From Microglena sp. YARC (lineage: Eukaryota; Chlorophyta; Chlorophyceae; Chlamydomonadales; Chlamydomonadaceae), in contig CM039465.1 in the NCBI GenBank assembly GCA_022414725.1, positions 18,248,495 through 18,312,494 on the forward strand: a stretch of 64,000 nucleotides of DNA, given 5' to 3'. Positions 1 through 17,600 of this stretch are shown here, one piece after another. The notes beneath the pieces are model-generated. The model did no database searches and was not told the DNA's origin. It saw only the letters and a list, made by a program, of their open reading frames with translations. Both the position numbers and the translations under genes were made by a program. The first letter of the stretch is position 1. Each line of letters opens with the position of its first letter.

Positions 1-16
1 ACATAAAAATGTCATG

Positions 17-39
17 TGTGTGTGTGTGTGGGGGGGGGA
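17..39. repeat. (TG)n microsatellite running into a G tract
   Basis: Uninterrupted TG dinucleotides are followed by nine G. Bases 40-290 hold no gene or repeat that I recognise. Confidence 0.8.
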
Positions 40-298
40 TTTCACATGAGGTGCATCCCCAACACTAACGAGTAACACTGAGGATGCATGTATTGGCTTT
101 GAGCCACAGGTCTAAACAAAAAGCAAGCGAGTCGTTGCCCTCTACAAGGAAGGTCATAGTACTTCCCGATGTCCATTTACCCCACGAATACCAGTTCCCA
201 TCCATCCGTCCATCAATCTCCGTACACCCCCTGTCCAATCTCCCGAACCTAGAACAGGTTCCATCCCCCTTCCCCCACTGCCATCCAAGGGTGAGCGC

Positions 299-473
299 CA
301 GAGCACTACATTTTGTCATTTTGGATAGCGCTCTTGACGCAACTGCTTCCTTTTGGGCTGCGCTTTTGACTCCACCGAAAACGGAAATCTGCGCGCTGTG
401 CCCAGAGGGGGTTTTAAATTGCGTCAATCTCGCAGTCGGGCTTACGCGGTAGCGTGGGTCATGTAGAACCCTG
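299..473 (+). mobile_element. hAT-like MITE, copy 1 (175 bp)
   Basis: The left end is CAGAGCACTACA and the right end TGTAGAACCCTG, imperfect terminal inverted repeats of about 12 bp. The element is flanked on both sides by the same 8 bp, GTGAGCGC (291-298 and 474-481). The interior is unusually rich in GCGC words and contains TGCGCGCTG followed by a short run of G. It has no coding capacity. Two related copies, at 48883-49073 and 49605-49971, also have exact 8-bp target duplications. An 8-bp duplication and CAGGG ends are typical of the hAT superfamily; the assignment is inferred from those ends only. Confidence 0.8.
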
Positions 474-479
474 GTGAGC

Positions 480-6187
<5,708 letters not shown>

Positions 6188-6200
6188 TTTGAACCTGCAT
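6188..6200 (-). promoter_or_regulatory. Probable 3' splice site of a 5'-UTR intron of actin
   Basis: Just before the ATG the minus strand reads TTTATGCAG/GTTCAAAATGG, a good acceptor 7 bases upstream of the start codon. An intron in the 5' UTR is common in actin genes of plants and algae. The upstream donor and non-coding exon were not located. Confidence 0.45.
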
Positions 6201-6907
6201 AAATCGCAAGATATAATTGTTTGCTCTCTGTCTACATTGAATGCGCGAGGTCGGTGAGCACATTGCCGGATCTTCAGAAATCGCAGATGCAATAGCTTCC
6301 ACGACTTCAAAGACACCGATTCACAGATCAACAGCAGCAAATTGCCCCGTCTCAATGTCTACATCTCCAGATGCATATTTGAATCAAATTGATCGCACAG
6401 GCTAACCGACAGTCTGAGGCATACATTCATTAACTCTGGAGGCAACAGATAGCGATCGTCGTACCAGAAGGGAGTTTCGCAAGGAGCTAGTTTTCGATTT
6501 ATTGGGAAGCAGCAATGGAAGAACGGACAACTGTGCTATGCCGTGGCGGTGACAGGCCAAGCCCTAAACCCAAGGGACCCTCTGGGACCCTGCTTGCTGG
6601 ATCAGCTGGACCGTTGTCTCGCACCAGCTTACAGCTGCAGCCACGAGCGCTGCTGCTTTCCCATTCATGAACCCAGTTAATAAACGCAATGTTTGTCACA
6701 TATGTTAGAATCCAGATAGTCGAGAGATTTAGACAGGGCAAGTTTGATCTGGGCTGCGTGCACGCGTGCGTGCTCTTGTTGCGCTCATTTGAGGGGTTGT
6801 GGTATACCAGATATCCGTGCCCAGGGAAGGGGCGACCAGACCAGAACGGCCCATAATGCATGCATGCCCAACTTGCGCGAGCAACTCGACACCATCAATC
6901 TAAATAA
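6201..6907. other. Upstream region of actin, no gene recognised
   Basis: Mixed-composition sequence that should contain the actin promoter and first non-coding exon. I see no TATA box that I would defend and no protein-like frame. Confidence 0.5.
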
Positions 6908-7152
6908 GCAAGTCGCTTCGAGTGTATCACAATAAGCATTTGCTGCATGAATTCTGTCTATCCGGCGCATCTTTCCTCACTGGACATTCTCATATCCGAA
7001 ACCTCTAAAAATAGCGTAGCTGCTGGTTTTATGCAAGTCGCTTCGAGTGTATCACAATAAGCATTTACTGCATGAATTCTGTCTATCCGGCGCATCTTTC
7101 CTCACTGGACATTCTCATATCCGAAACCTCTAAAAATAGCGTAGCTGCTGGT
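6908..7152. repeat. 125-bp direct duplication at the left edge of the satellite block
   Basis: GCAAGTCGCTTCGAGTG starts at 6908 and again at 7033, and the two copies are nearly identical to GCGTAGCTGCTGGTT. The segment 7153-7239 that follows is unique and joins satellite A at 7240. Confidence 0.9.
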
Positions 7153-7620
7153 TCCAAAGGGCTCGATAGTCGAATATTGTCCTACCAAGCTGTAACAAGT
7201 TATTATTATCGGTTTGGATCGCCGTGCATCGACCTGAAACGAAGGTCCGAGGGTTACGAACAGCCACATAAATATTTCGACCCCCGTGCACAGGGAGCCG
7301 AAGATGCTAGAAGCTCAAAATGGAGCTGCGTATCTTCAATAGGCTACAAGATAAGTGTTTTGTTTGTAGTTCTAGTCGTGCTGAATTAGAATTAGAGTTG
7401 CATCCTGAGTAAATTTGTGCTGCTTCACTGTAGTGCCCCTGTAGTTCCTGGTGGAGTAGCAGTTAGCTTTGCATGCATGTTATGTTTTAAAACTATATTG
7501 ACCGCCCCCTGTGCTGTTGGTTTTTGGAATTATAAGCTTATGTACGGGCGGTCAGTTATGTACTTATGTTGTAGCCTTGTTGCTTTCAAAGTAACAAGTA
7601 AGTAACAAACAAACAAATAA

Positions 7621-7790
7621 GGGACATTTTGCAGTGTTGCTGTTTAAAGCAGTATTGAACGTGCCTCTACTGTCATGCAGAGCATACATGAAGGTTGGCA
7701 TTAGTTGTAATAATTTGATGCAGAAAAAATGAGACCAATCGGAGGTCGGGTTAATTTTAGGGGATTTTGAGAAGGTGTTGCATGTGTGGG
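7621..7790 (-). other. Core of satellite A that is homologous to satellite B
   Basis: GACATTTTG, GTATTGAACGTGCCT, ACTGTC, TTTGATGCAG, AATGAGACCAATCGGAGGT and GGTTAATTTT occur in the same order and at similar spacing as in satellite B (for example 31170-31300). On the minus strand the two translate to similar peptides: TSDWSHFFCIKLLQL in A and TSNWLHFLCINCLQI in B, followed by GTFNT in both. This is either an old shared coding fragment or a shared transposon piece. The core repeats in every A monomer. Confidence 0.65.
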
Positions 7791-8096
7791 CTGGGCAGTA
7801 TGAGCCGTTCCGGTCTGGGCCTGACCCGACGCGAGGGGGTGGTCGGGTGTGTCGGGGTGGATGCCTGTAGCGTGGGTCGGCATGCATCGGGCTGGCCGGG
7901 TGGTTATGCGTTGTGTGGGTATGACACGAATGTAGCGCAGTTTGGGAGCGCATGTGGCATGTGCTTTGGGAGAATACCGTGGGTGAGCACAGGGTCTCAA
8001 TAGCCGCTCTGCCCATGATTTGGAATGGCTGGGCCTAGAGTTGCGCCTGGCCATGGAGAATGGAGATAAGTGGCTACCATTGTGCAACGCCGCTGC

Positions 8097-8670
8097 CCCC
8101 TAGGTCGAAGCACGAATCTGAAAGCTGCGTTCGGTCGAAGCTCTGCAGCTTCTCAGGGTAGTGTCACCTTCTTGGGTAGCGAGTTAGTTCTTACTTGTGT
8201 AGCTTCGCAGCTCCGCAGAAGGGACGATTGGTACTTAGGTAGCTATAAATAGCAAGTCACTTTGGCTGAGACGGGGGTCGGAAGTGCACCAGTTATCGAT
8301 TCCGCAGTTCGAAGGTCAGCATATGCTCAATTTCCGCGTCGCAAGTAGCACGTCCAGCAGGTTGCAGGCGATGGGCCCCTAGGTCAGAGCACGTAGCTCA
8401 AAGCTGCGCTGGTCCAAACTCCACAGGTTCGCAGGGTGGTGTTACCCACTTGGGCTGATAGTAATTAATTTTGTAGCTTCGCAGGTCTGCAGAACGAATG
8501 ATCAGTACCGAGGCATGCTATTAATAGCAAGATTGGCAGATTCAGAGGTTGGAAGAGCACCAGTTCAATTCAATTGCGTAGTTCGAAGGTAGCATTTGCG
8601 CAATTTGCACGTTGCGCGCAAGTAGAAGGTCCAGCCGCGATGGGAGTTTGCAGGCGATGGCTCAGGGTCG
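8097..8670. repeat. Internal 279-bp sub-repeats inside the satellite A monomer
   Basis: CCCCTAGGTC-GAGCACG...CTGAAAGCTGCG...GGTCGAAGCTC at about 8097 is repeated in diverged form from about 8376 (CCCCTAGGTCAGAGCACG), 279 bp later, with matching TTCGCAG, TAGCAAG and GTTCGAAGGT blocks. A third partial copy ends near 8670. The monomer therefore grew by an internal duplication before it was amplified. Confidence 0.7.
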
Positions 8671-11600
8671 GACGGAAACGCGAATGTTGCATGTTGCATG
8701 GACAGTTGGCTTGTGAAGGATAGTTCTTTCTACGCAAACCCTTCAGGTTCTTCATGGCTCTTCATCCGGTTACTCGTTTTTGTTACACTCACGTGACGCT
8801 GGTTGGTCGGCCCCCTTATGACAATTTGACAATTTTTGAGTTTGAGTGACTCGGTGTAACTCTTGAGTCTCTCCTACATTGAGGGCGGTAACTATTCTGT
8901 GAAGGTTGCTGGATGGTAATATATAGATACCCAAGTGGTGGCTGAGATAGTGGCTGTACAGTGGGTTCCGGAGCCAGACCAAACGAAGGTCCGAGGGTTA
9001 CGAACAGCCACATAAATATTTCGACCCCCGTGCACAGGGAGCCGAAGATGCTAGAAGCTCAAAATGGAGCTGCGTATCTTCAATAGGCTACAAGATAAGT
9101 GTTTTGTTTGTAGTTCTAGTCGTGCTGAATTAGAATTAGAGTTGCATCCTGAGTAAATTTGTGCTGCTTTCACTGTAGTGCCCCTGTAGTTCCTGGTGGA
9201 GTAGCAGTTAGCTTTGCATGCATGTTATGTTTTAAAACTATATTGACCGCCCCCTGTGCTGTTGGTTTTTGGAATTATAAGCTTATGTACGGGCGGTCAG
9301 TTATGTACTTATGTTGTAGCCTTGTTGCTTTCAAAGTAACAAGTAAGTAACAAACAAACAAATAAGGGACATTTTGCAGTGTTGCTGTTTAAAGCAGTAT
9401 GAACGTGCCTCTACTGTCATGCAGAGCATACATGAAGGTTGGCATTAGTTGTAATAATTTGATGCAGAAAAAATGAGACCAATCGGAGGTCGGGTTAATT
9501 TTAGGGGATTTTGAGAAGGTGTTGCATGTGTGGCTGGGCAGTATGAGCCGTTCCGGTCTGGGCCTGACCCGACGCGAGGGGGTGGTCGGGGTGTCGGGGT
9601 GGATGCCTGTAGCGTGGGTCGGCATGCATCGGGCTGGCCGGGTGGTTATGCGTTGTGTGGGTATGACACGAATGTAGCGCAGTTTGGGAGCGCATGTGGC
9701 ATGTGCTTTGGGAGAATACCGTGGGTGAGCACAGGGTCTCAATAGCCGCTCTGCCCATGATTTGGAATGGCTGGGCCTAGAGTTGCGCCTTGCCATGGAG
9801 AATGGAGATAAGTGGCTACCATTGTGCAACGCCGCTGCCCCCTAGGTCGAAGCACGAATCTGAAAGCTGCGTTGGTCGAAGCTCTGCAGCTTCTCAGGGT
9901 AGTGTCACCTTCTTGGGTAGCGAGTTAGTTCTTACTTGTGTAGCTTCGCAGCTCCGCAGAAGGGACGATTGGTACTTAGGTAGCTATAAAATAGCAAGTC
10001 ACTTTGGCTGAGACGGGGGTCGGAAGTGCACCAGTTATCGATTCCGCAGTTCGAAGGTCAGCATATGCTCAATTTCCGCGTTCGCAAGTAGCACGTCCAG
10101 CAGGTTTGCAGGCGATGGGCCCCTAGGTCAGAGCACGTAGCTCAAAGCTGCGCTGGTCCAAACTCCACAGGTTCGCAGGGTGGTGTTACCCACTTGGGCT
10201 GATAGTAATTAATTTTGTAGCTTCGCAGGTCTGCAGAACGAATGATCAGTACCGAGGCATGCTATTAATAGCAAGATTGGCAGATTCAGAGGTTGGAAGA
10301 GCACCAGTTCAATTCAATTGCGTAGTTCGAAGGTAGCATTTGCGCAATTTGCACGTTGCGCGCAAGTAGAAGGTCCAGCCGCGATGGGAGTTTGCAGGCG
10401 ATGGCTCAGGTCGGACGGAAAACGCGAATGTTGCATGTTGCATGGACAGTTGGCTTGTGAAGGATAGTTCTTTCTACGCAAACCCTTTAGGTTCTTCATG
10501 GCTCTTCATCCGGTTACTCGTTTTTGTTACACTCACGTGACGCTGGTTGGTCGGCCCCCTTATGACAATTTGACAATTTTTGAGTTTGAGTGACTCGGTG
10601 TAACTCTTGAGTCTCTCCTACATTGAGGGCGGTAACTATTCTGTGAAGGTTGCTGGATGGTAATATATAGATACCCAAGTGGTGGCTGAGATAGTGGCTG
10701 TACAGTGGGTTCCGGAGCCAGACCAAACGAAGGTCCGAGGGTTACGAACAGCCACATAAATATTTCGACCCCCGTGCACAGGGAGCCGAAGATGCTAGAA
10801 GCTCAAAATGGAGCTGCGTATCTTCAATAGGCTACAAGATAAGTGTTTTGTTTGTAGTTCTAGTCGTGCTGAATTAGAATTAGAGTTGCATCCTGAGTAA
10901 ATTTGTGCTGCTTCACTGTAGTGCCCCTGTAGTTCCTGGTGGAGTAGCAGTTAGCTTTGCATGCATGTTATGTTTTAAAACTATATTGACCGCCCCCTGT
11001 GCTGTTGGTTTTTGGAATTATAAGCTTATGCACGGGCGGTCAGTTATGTACTTATGTTGTAGCCTTGTTGCTTTCAAAGTAACAAGTAAGTAACAAACAA
11101 ACAAATAAGGGACATTTTGCAGTGTTGCTGTTTAAAGCAGTATTGAACGTGCCTCTACTGTATGCAGAGCATACATGAAGGTTGGCATTAGTTGTAATAA
11201 TTTGATGCAGAAAAAATGAGACCAATCGGAGGTCGGGTTAATTTTAGGGGATTTGAGAAGGTGTTGCATGTGTGGGCTGGGCAGTATGAGCCGTTCCGGT
11301 CTGGGCCTGACCCGACGCGAGGGGTGGTCGGGTGTGTCGGGGTGGATGCCTGTAGCGGTGGGTCGGCATGCATCGGGCTGGCGGGTGGTTATGCGTTTGT
11401 GTGGGTATGACACGAATGTAGCGCAGTTTGGGAGCGCATGTGGCATGTGCTTTTGGGAGAATACCGTGGGTGAGCACAGGGTCTCAATAGCCGCTCTGCC
11501 CATGATTTGGAATGGCTGGCCTAGAGTTGCGCCTGGCCATGGAGAATGGAGATAAGTGGCTACCATTGTGCAACGCCGCTGCCCCCTAGGTCGAAGCACG

Positions 11601-14600
11601 AATCTGAAAGCTGCGTTGGTCGAAGCTCTGCAGCTTCTCAGGGTAGTGTCACCTTCTTGGGTAGCGAGTTAGTTCTTACTTGTGTAGCTTCGCAGCTCCG
11701 CAGAAGGGACGATTGGTACTTAGGTAGCTATAAATAGCAAGTCACTTTGGCTGAGAACGGGGTCGGAAGTGCACCAGTTATCGATTCCGCAGTTCGAAGG
11801 TCAGCATATGCTCAATTTCCGCGTTCGCAAGTAGCACGTCCAGCAGGTTGCAGGCGATGGGCCCTAGGTCAGAGCACGTAGCTCAAAAGCTGCGCTGGTC
11901 CAAAACTCCACAGGTTCGCAGGGTGTGTTTACCCACTTGGGCTGATAGTAATTAATTTTGTAGCTTCGCAGGTCTGCAGAACGAATGATCAGTACCGAGG
12001 CATGCTTATTAATAGTAAGATTGGCAGATTCAGAGGTTGGAAGAGCACCAGTTCAATTCAATTGCGTAGTTCGAAGGTAGCATTTGCGCAATTTGCACGT
12101 TGCGCGCAAGTAGAAGGTCCAGCCGCGATGGGAGTTTTGCAGGCGATGGCTCAGGGTCGGACGGAAAAACGCGAATGTTGCATGTTGCATGGACAGTTGG
12201 CTTGTGAAGGATAGTTCTTTCTACGCAAACCCTTTAGGTTTCTTCATGGCTCTTCATCCGTTACTCGTTTTTGTTACACTCACGTGACGCTGGTTGGTCG
12301 GCCCCCTTTTTGACAATTTGACAATTTTTGAGTTTGAGTGACTCGGTGTAACTCTTGAGTCTCTCCTACATTGAGGCGGTAAACTATTCTGTGAAGGTTG
12401 CTGGATGGTAATATATAGATACCAAGTGGTGGCTGAGATAGTGGCTGTACAGTGGGTTCCGGAGCCAGACCAAACGAAGGTCCGAGGGTTACGAACAGCC
12501 ACATAAATATTTCGACCCCCGTGCACAGGGAGCCGAAGATGCTAGAAGCTCAAAATGGAGCTGCGTATCTTCAATAGGCTACAAGATAAGTGTTTTGTTT
12601 GTAGTTCTAGTCGTGCTGAATTAGAATTAGAGTTGCATCCTGAGTAAATTTGTGCTGCTTCACTGTAGTGCCCCTGTAGTTCCTGGTGAGAGTAGCAGTT
12701 AGCTTTGCATGCATGTTATGTTTTAAAAACTATATTGACCGCCCCCTGTGCTGTTGGTTTTTGGAATTATAAGCTTATGTACGGGCGGTCAGTTATGTAC
12801 TTATGTTGTAGCCTTGTTGCTTTCAAAGTAACCAAGTAAGTAACAAACAAACAAATAAGGACATTTTGCAGTGTTGCTGTTTAAAGCAGTATTGAACGTG
12901 CCTCTACTGTCATGCAGAGCATACATGAAGGTTGGCATTAGTTGTAATAATTTGATGCAGAAAAAATGAGACCAATCGGAGGTCGGGTTAATTTAGGGGA
13001 TTTTTGAGAAGGTGTTGCATGTGTGGGCTGGGCAGTATGAGCCGTTCCGGTCTGGGCCTGACCCGACGCGAGGGGGTGGTCGGGTGGTGTCGGGGTGATG
13101 CCTGTAGCGTGGGTCGGCATGCATCGGGCTGGCCGGGGGTTATGCGTTGTGTGGGTATGACACGAATGTAGCGCAGTTTGGGAGCGCATGTGGCATGTGC
13201 TTTGGGAGAATACCGTGGGTGAGCACAGGGTCTCAATAGCCGCTCTGCCCATGATTTGGAATGGCTGGGCCTAGAGTTGCGCCTGGCCATGGAGAATGGA
13301 GATAAGTGGCTACCATTGCTGCAACGCCGCTGCCCCCTAGGTCGAAGCACGAATCTGAAAGCTGCGTTGGTCGAAGCTCTGCAGCTTCTCAGGGTAGTGT
13401 CACCTTCTTGGGTAGCGAGTTAGTTCTTACTTGTGTAGCTTCGCAGCTCCGCAGAAGGGACGATTGTACTTAGGTAGCTATAAATAGCAAGTCACTTTGG
13501 CTGAGACGGGGGTCGGAAGTGCACCAGTTATCGATTCCGCAGTTCGAAGGTCAGCATATGCTCAATTTCCGCGTTCGCAAGTAGCACGTCCAGCAGGTTG
13601 CAGGCGATGGGCCCCTAGGTCAGAGCACGTAGCTCAAAGCTGCGCTGGTCCAAACTCCACAGGTTCGCAGGGTGGTGTTACCCACTTGGGCTGATAGTAA
13701 TTAATTTTGTAGCTTCGCAGGTCTGCAGAACGAATGATCAGTACCGAGGCATGCTATTAATAGCAAGATTGGCAGATTCAGAGGTTGGAAGAGCACCAGT
13801 TTCAATTCAATTGCGTAGTTCGAAGGTAGCATTTGCGCAATTTGCACGTTGCGCGCAAGTAGAAGGTCCAGCCGCGATGGGAGTTTGCAGGCGATGGCTC
13901 AGGGTCGGACGGAAACGCGAATGTTGCATGTTGCATGGACAGTTGGCTTGTGAAGGATAGTTCTTTCTACGCAAACCCTTTAGGTTCTTCATGGCTCTTC
14001 ATCCGGTTACTCGTTTTTGTTACACTCACGTGACGCTGGTTGGTCGGCCCCCTTTTGACAATTTGACAATTTTTGAGTTTGAGTGACTCGGTGTAACTCT
14101 TGAGTCTCTCCTACATTGAGGGCGGTAACTATTCTGTGAAGGTTGCTGGATGGTAATATATAGATACCCAAGTGGTGGCTGAGATAGTGGCTGTACAGTG
14201 GGTTCCGGAGCCAGACCAAACGAAGGTCGAGGGTTACGAACAGCCACATAAAATATTTCGACCCCCGTGCACAGGGAGCCGAAGATGCTAGAAGCTCAAA
14301 ATGGAGCTGCGTATCTTCAATAGGCTACAAGATAAGTGTTTGTTTGTAGTTTAGTCGTGCTGAATTAGAATTAGAGTTGCATCCTGAGTAAAATTTGTGC
14401 TGCTTCACTGTAGTGCCCCTGTAGTTCCTGGTGGAGTAGCAGTTAGCTTTGCATGCATGTTATGTTTTAAAAACTATATTGACCGCCCCCTGTGCTGTTG
14501 GTTTTTGGGAATTATAAGCTTATGTACGGGCGGTCAGTTATGTACTTATGTTGTAGCCTTGTTGCTTTCAAAGTAACAAGTAAGTAACAAACAAACAAAA

Positions 14601-17600
14601 TAAGGACATTTTGCAGTTGTGCTGTTTTAAAGCAGTATTGAACGTGCCTCTACTGTCATGCAGAGCATACATGAAGGTTGGCATTAGTTGTAATAATTTG
14701 ATGCAGAAAAAATGAGACCAATCGGAGGTCGGGTTAATTTTAGGGATTTTGAGAAGGTGTTGCATGTGTGGGCTGGGCAGTATGAGCCGTTCCGGTCTGG
14801 GCCTGACCCGACGCGAGGGGGTGGTCGGGTGTGTCGGGGTGGATGCCTGTAGCGTGGGTCGGCATGCATCGGGCTGCCGGGTGGTTATGCGTTGTGTGGT
14901 ATGACACGAAATGTAGCGCAGTTTGGGAGCGCATGTGGCATGTGCTTTGGGAGAATACCGTGGGTGAGCACAGGGTCTTCAATAGCCGCTCTGCCCATGA
15001 TTGGAATGGCTGGGCCTAGAGTTGCGCCTGGCCATGGAGAATGGAGATAAGTGGCTACCATTGTGCAACGCCGCTGCCCCCTAGGTCGAAGCACGAATCT
15101 GAAAGCTGCCGTTGGGTCGAAGCTCTGCAGCTTCTCAGGGTAGTGTCACCTTCTTGGGTAGCGAGTTAGTTCTTACTTGTGTAGCTTCGCAGCTCCGCAG
15201 AAGGACGATTGGTACTTAGGTAGCTATAAATAGCAAGTCACTTTGGCTGAGACGGGGGTCGGAAGTTGCACCAGTTACTCGATTCCGCAGTTCGAAGGTC
15301 AGCATATGCTCAATTTCCGCGTTCGCAAGTAGCACGTCCAGCAGGTTGCAGGCGATGGGCCCTAGGTCAGAGCACGTAGCTCAAAGCTGCCGCTGGTCCA
15401 AACTCCACAGGTTTCGCAGGGTGGTGTTACCCACTTGGGCTGATAGTAATTAATTTTGTAGCTTCGCAGGTCTGCAGAACGAATGATCAGTACCGAGGCA
15501 TGCTATTAATAGTAAGATTGGCAGATTCAGAGGTTGGAAGAGCACCAGTTCAATTCAATTGCGTTTAGTTCGAAGGTAGCATTTGCGCAATTTGCACGTT
15601 GCGCGCAAGTAGAAGGTCCAGCCGCGATGGGAGTTTGCAGGCGATGGCTCAGGGTCGGACGGAAACGCGAATGTTGCATGTTGCATGGACAGTTGGCTTG
15701 TGAAGGATAGTTCTTTCTACGCAAACCCTTTAGGTTCTTCATGGCTCTTCATCCGGTTACTCGTTTTTGTTACACTCACGTGACGCTGGTTGGTCGGCCC
15801 CCTTTTGACAATTTGAACAATTTTTTTGAGTTTTGAGTGACTCGGTGTAACTCTTGAGTCTTCTCCTACATTGAGGGCGGTAACTATTCTGTGAAGGTTG
15901 CTGGATGGTAATATATAGATACCCAAGTGGTGGCTGAGATAGTGGCTGTACAGTGGGTTCCGGAGCCAGACCAAACGAAGGTCCGAGGGTTACGAACAGC
16001 CACATAAATATTTCGACCCCCGTGCACAGGGAGCCGAAGATGCTAGAAGCTCAAAATGGAGCTGCGTATCTTCAATAGGCTACAAGATAAGTGTTTTGTT
16101 TGTAGTTCTAGTCGTGCTGAATTAGAATTAGAGTTGCATCCTGAGTAAATTTGTGCTGCTTCACTGTAGTGCCCCTGTAGTTCCTGGTGGAGTAGCAGTT
16201 AGCTTTGCATGCATGTTATGTTTTAAAACTATAATTGACCGCCCCTGTGCTGTTGGTTTTTGGAATTATAAGCTTATGTACGGGCGGTCAGTTATGTACT
16301 TATGTTGTAAGCCTTGTTGCTTTCAAAGTAACAAGTAAGTAAACAAAACAAACAAAATAAGGACATTTTGCAGTGTTGCTGTTTTAAGCAGTATTGAACG
16401 TGCCTCTACTGTCATGCAGAGCATACAATGAAGGTTGGCATTAGTTGTAATAATTTGATGCAGAAAAAAAATGAGACATCGGGAGGTCGGGTTAATTTTA
16501 GGGGATTTTGAGAAGCGTGTTGCATGTTGTGGGCTTGGGCAGTATGAGCCGTTCCGGTCTGGGCCTGACCCCGACGCGAGGGGGTGGGTCGGGTGTGTCG
16601 GGGTGGATGCCTGTAGCGTGGGTCGGCATGCATCGGGCTGGCGGGTGGTTATGCGTTGTGTGGGTATGACACGAATGTAGCGCAGTTTGGAGCGCATGTG
16701 GCATGTGCTTTGTGAGAATACCGTGGTGAGCAACAGGGTCTCAATTAGCCGCTCTCTGCCCATGATTTGGAATGGCTGGCCTAGAGTTGCGCCCTGGCCA
16801 TGGAGAATGGAGCTAAGTGGCTACCATTGTGCAACGCCCGCTGCCCCCTAGGTCGAAGCACGAAATCTTGAAAGCTGCGTTGTTCGAAGCTCTGCAGCTT
16901 CTCAGGGTAGTGGTCACCTTCTTGGGTAGCGAGTTAGTTTCTTACTTGTGTAGCTTCGCAGCTCCGCAGAAGGGACGATTGGTACTTAGGTAGCTATAAA
17001 TAGCAAGTCACTTTGGCTGAGACGGGGGGGTCGGAAGTGCCACCAGTTATCGATTCCCGCCAGCTTCGAAGGTCAGCATATGCTTCAATTTTCCGCGTTC
17101 GCAAGTAGCACGTCCAGCAGGTTGCAGGCGATGGGCCCGTAGGCTCAGAGCACGTAGCTCAAAGCTGCGCTTGGTCCAAACTTCCACAGGGTTCGCAGGT
17201 GGTGTTACCCACTTGGGTGATAGTAATTAATTTTGTAGCTTCGCAGGTCTGCTCAGAACGAATGATGGATCAGTACCGAGGGCATGGCTATTAATAGCAA
17301 GATTGGCAGATTCAAGAGGTTGGAAGCACCAGTTCAATTCAATTGCGTAGTTCGAAAGGTAGCATTTGCGCAAATTTGCACGTTGCGCGCAAGTAGAAGG
17401 GTCCAGCCGCGATGGGAGTTTGCAGGCGATGGCTCAGGGGCGGACGGAAACGCGAATGTTGCAATGTTGCATGGACAGTTGGCTTGTGAAGGGATAGTTC
17501 TTTCTACGCAAAACCCTTAGGTTCTTCATGGCTCTTCATCCGGGTTACTCGTTTTTGTTACACTCACGTGACGCTGGTTGGTCGGCCCCTTTTGACAAAT

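Noticed and set aside
84..452. Overlapping 120-codon frames on both strands at 65-452
   Set aside because: They run through a MITE with defined ends and target duplication and have no protein family likeness.
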